Origin: Holacanthus passer
Lineage: Eukaryota; Chordata; Actinopteri; Pomacanthidae
Length of the DNA: 64,000 bases
Reading direction: 5' to 3'
NCBI GenBank assembly: GCA_025331565.1
Contig: JAFREQ010000015.1
Coordinates: forward strand, 3,410,001 to 3,474,000
In this document: piece by piece, positions 61,201 through 64,000 of the stretch
Numbering within the stretch: the stretch's first letter is position 1
Layout of the letters: every line of letters begins with the position of its first letter
The notes under the pieces: model-generated
What the model was told of the DNA's origin: nothing
The model's input: only the letters and a program-made list of their open reading frames with translations
The model's database searches: none
Program-made: the position numbers and the translations under genes

Positions 61201-63598
61201 AAATAAGAGTGGGAGAAAGGGAAATGAGAGGCAGTGGGCTTTAACAGAGGAGTGAGACATGTGTCAGGACTGTGAGAACAAAATAGACCAAATATGCTCA
61301 TGAAGGTCAAAGAAACAGTGAGACTGAAGATAGAGAGTCTTCAAACTGTTAGTTATAGAGTCAACTACCATATATGCATAATGAGAGGGAATGCTTACTG
61401 AGCGCCTCCGTCAGTGTGTGGGTGAAACTCTCCTCTTCTTCCTCCAGTGTCTGGTCTTGTTGAAGGGGCACTGGTAAATATCCATAATGGTCCCTGTTGC
61501 ACACATACATCTGAACTCCTGCAGTGGAGCAGACAGATCAGAGCTCAATGCAAATATCTTTTCTTTATTTGAAATGGAGTATCAGCGGATAGATTTCACC
61601 TCTAATGATGGACACAGTCACAGTCTGTCCACATATTAGAAATTGATGTGATTATTAAGAAGAGTGATAATAAAGTTATTATTCATATGTGCAATAATTA
61701 TAAAATCATGTGGATAAAAATGTTCATCTTTAACATCTTTACTATGTTCTAACTTAAAATGTTACATTTCATACGTTATAGTAACTATTATTTATTTGAA
61801 TTAAGACTTGTAAAGATAAAGCTGTATTTTATTAATGATGTTATGCCACTATCTCCTTATTTCTGAAATATTTTACAAAGACAAGAAATGGAAAAAAATA
61901 GCTGTAATGCCATCAATTGTTCAATTTTTTGTGTTCTTTTTTGCCTTCAACCTACGACTCTAGATCAGTAACACTCTCAGTAATAAACACTTTATATTTT
62001 TCCACTCTATGTATTAGATTGACATAACTCCAAAGTGATTCCCAATTATTAATGTCTTATATTTCTTGCTCTACACAACTTTTTTCAGCTAAGTCTTCCT
62101 GCCTGATAAGATATCACAGTAACAAACACGCCGCTTGACTATCAGAATCAAACTTTGAGTTGCAGCTTAAATTGAAACACAGTTTGACAAAGGTCTGACC
62201 TGCCTGTTGTGCAGAGAAAGCGAAGGCCATGATGTCATCTACGTGGTGGGGGTAGTCGGGGTGAGGAGGGTGGAAGGCCAGTGATCGGCTGGCTCTGCGC
62301 CTCAGGTCCAGCAGGAAGGTGGAGTGAACCATGGGGACTCCAAAGCAGCCCAGACGCTTCCATTTACGGATAGGAATATACTCTGGGGTTCGTCTGTAGT
62401 AGCCCTATGTGCATTAGAAGAACCCAAACAAACACTGTAGTTTTCAGTGAATATATAGGAATACACTATATTCTCTTTGTCTCATGAGCCTTACCTGAGG
62501 AGTCACACCACACCAGAAGTTAGAATAAAGGCCTTTTGATTCCAACATGGGTGCTACAATCGTCAGATTCTCTGCTATCATGTCAGATAGCACCTGGCTG
62601 TTTGTCAGCAAGTTGTCGCTGTCCACAAACTGAGGGACAAAGGAGAGACATGAATAGATGACAGGGTGGTGAGCTACATCATTCTTTGCACTTTGTGGTC
62701 TTTAACTGTCTCACCAATATGTAATCAGTCCAAAGTCGTCTGGCGGCTCTGAGGGCTGCCTGCTTTAACTTCATCACATGGGTGAACCGAGAGTCAGGCC
62801 AGTGTTTGGGACCCAGCTCATCTGCATAAGAGCTGTAAGAAAGAGAGAGATACTTTAGGATCAGACAATCAGAGAATATCAGGCGTACTAACACTCTGTT
62901 ACGTCTTAAACAGTATCAGGATGGTGAATAATAAATGGAGTTGTTGCCAAGACATTGTTTTATTTTGTGGTAGTGATTCACCTCGGTTGCTCCGTGGGCC
63001 TCCATTCCACCGAGTGGTACAGGTGTTGGACTCCTCTGAGCCACTGCTGAAGGACGGCCGTGCTGTTGTCCACACTGTGGTCAGAAGCTGCCCTGAGATC
63101 ACAGGGAACATTACTGAATACTGACTTCACCTCTTTCTTTTCACTTCTCTGTGCAACCCATCTGTCTTTCATTACTAAATTCTATCTATTTACACTTTTT
63201 GTGTTCATTCTCTAAATCAAATCAGCATCTTTCTATTTGTAACTTTATGATTCTTACAGAAAAAAAAACTTCAATAAAACAAAACTTAACATTTCCTTGT
63301 TTCCAGGAATATGAACACATTTTTGAATCAAATGCAACAAATAAATGTAGTTTTACCAGATGGCAATGCGGTCCTTCGGATAGTCCAGTCTGTCAATGCA
63401 TCCCAAGAAGTAAGGGAGGCTGTGCTGTGCGTTGCGTGCGAGGATGGTGATGAGCACTGTGGGCTTGAGCAGGGAGGACTCTTGCTGGGCCGGCTGGAGG
63501 AGATGATCAGCTGGCAGCTCCTCTGTGCTGCCGAGCAGGAAGAGCTTTCCTGCTAAAATCACAAAGTGTAATCTGAATCCCACAAATCCAAGAGGCAT
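58239..63598 (-). CDS. colgalt2: Procollagen hydroxylysine galactosyltransferase (COLGALT family)
   Basis: Twelve exons: 63357-63598, 62982-63092, 62715-62832, 62495-62629, 62200-62404, 61399-61518, 61001-61074, 60805-60911, 59725-59857, 59471-59598, 59164-59370 and 58239-58518. Phases agree; 619 aa (human members about 595-626). The ER-lumen enzyme adds galactose to hydroxylysine of collagen. Seen: signal peptide (MPLGFVGFRLHFVILAGKLF), VLITILARNAQHSLPYFLG, acidic FVDSDN, then IFLINLKRRSDRRERML, GEIGCFLSHYNIWK, VLVLEDDVRFE, YSYWTLGYVLSLNGAKKLL, MLPVDEFLPIMF and the C-terminal NTDEL, an ER-retrieval-like end. MEPSQYV, GKALNSSQL and TETSTIWD favour COLGALT2 over COLGALT1, but the paralogue symbol is tentative. 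The start at 63598 is chosen because it gives a signal peptide; the frame runs upstream into a microsatellite. Confidence 0.9.
58611..58735. repeat. Fish interspersed repeat with GTAACTAAGTACATTTACTC head
   Basis: cagtggaatgtaactaagta followed by catttactcaagtaccgtac is the head of a very common teleost repeat. This copy is truncated and lies in the last intron of the galactosyltransferase gene. Confidence 0.6.
60011..60785. repeat. Longer copy of the same fish repeat
   Basis: Starts gaaagtaaccaagtccattt and runs to tatttttacttaagtatgtg. Ends are loosely inverted (agta-catttac.. against ..ttttacttaagta), suggesting a non-autonomous DNA element with degraded termini. It lies in the intron between exons 9 and 8 of the galactosyltransferase gene. 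Confidence 0.5.
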
Positions 63599-63686
63599 AT
63601 TTCCAACAGGGCACCTTGATGTCTCTGTAGTCTCAGACTGGTGCAGCTGAGAGAGACAGAGACTCTCATACACATGATAACACACA

Positions 63687-63737
<51 letters not shown>

Positions 63738-64000
63738 AAGAATTCCATATAGATATGAGAAAAGTTATCATATAGCTTATAATAATATAATAATAATGAT
63801 CATTATTATATTGTATATTATACATCACTTACAATAACTTTTAATATTATTATAGTTCCTCTTCTTATTATTCTTATTATTAGTAGTAGTAGGAGTAGTG
63901 GTATTATGATAATTGTTAAAAGGTATTGTAAAACATATCAATAATGTATAATCTAATCACTATTTTTAACATTTATCTTGAGTTTATAAAAATCTTATAT
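63599..64000. other. Upstream region of the galactosyltransferase gene
   Basis: Contains the microsatellite at 63680-63734 and then AT-rich sequence to the window edge. No promoter motif is recognisable. Confidence 0.45.
63680..63734. repeat. Compound (CA)n(GA)n microsatellite
   Basis: About 12 CA units followed by about 15 GA units, ending 82-136 bases upstream of the proposed start codon of the minus-strand galactosyltransferase, so probably in its promoter or 5' UTR. Confidence 0.9.

Overview
The window looks like a vertebrate nuclear genome, most likely a percomorph teleost. Genes are split by GT..AG introns. Intergenic and intronic DNA carries degenerate Tc1/mariner-like elements, a tRNA-derived SINE, LINE relics and other repeats typical of fish genomes. 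An agouti-family gene lies directly beside a V-ATPase d2 subunit gene, an arrangement known from the teleost agrp2 locus. Exon models below were built by hand from splice sites, reading phase and family resemblance. No database search was possible.

Layout. 1-5200: intergenic DNA with repeats. 5551-12266 (+): agrp2, three coding exons, 132 aa. 14208-17508 (+): atp6v0d2, eight exons, 352 aa. 17963-48955 (-): one giant gene that I could follow through 74 coding exons, all phase-consistent, for a predicted 4,159 aa. It is a large lipid transfer protein with a vitellogenin-type N-terminus, an apolipophorin-type GLPVKL segment, a long beta-repeat body and a C-terminal von Willebrand D plus C8-like module. 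50689-53341 (+): a KLF9/13/16-type zinc-finger factor, two coding exons, 249 aa, with a CpG-rich 5' region and a probable ~4.1 kb 3' UTR. 58239-63598 (-): a procollagen galactosyltransferase (COLGALT family), twelve exons, 619 aa, ending in an ER-retrieval-like TDEL.

The genes do not form one pathway. agrp2 encodes a secreted melanocortin-receptor antagonist-type peptide, atp6v0d2 a proton-pump subunit, the giant gene a secreted lipoprotein scaffold, the KLF gene a transcription factor, and the COLGALT gene an ER glycosyltransferase. The highlight is the giant gene. Vertebrate apoB has no VWD module and keeps about half its coding sequence in one huge exon. This gene has both the insect-apolipophorin VWD architecture and many small exons, plus a run of duplicated exons in its centre. 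It looks like an apolipophorin-type lipoprotein retained in a fish.
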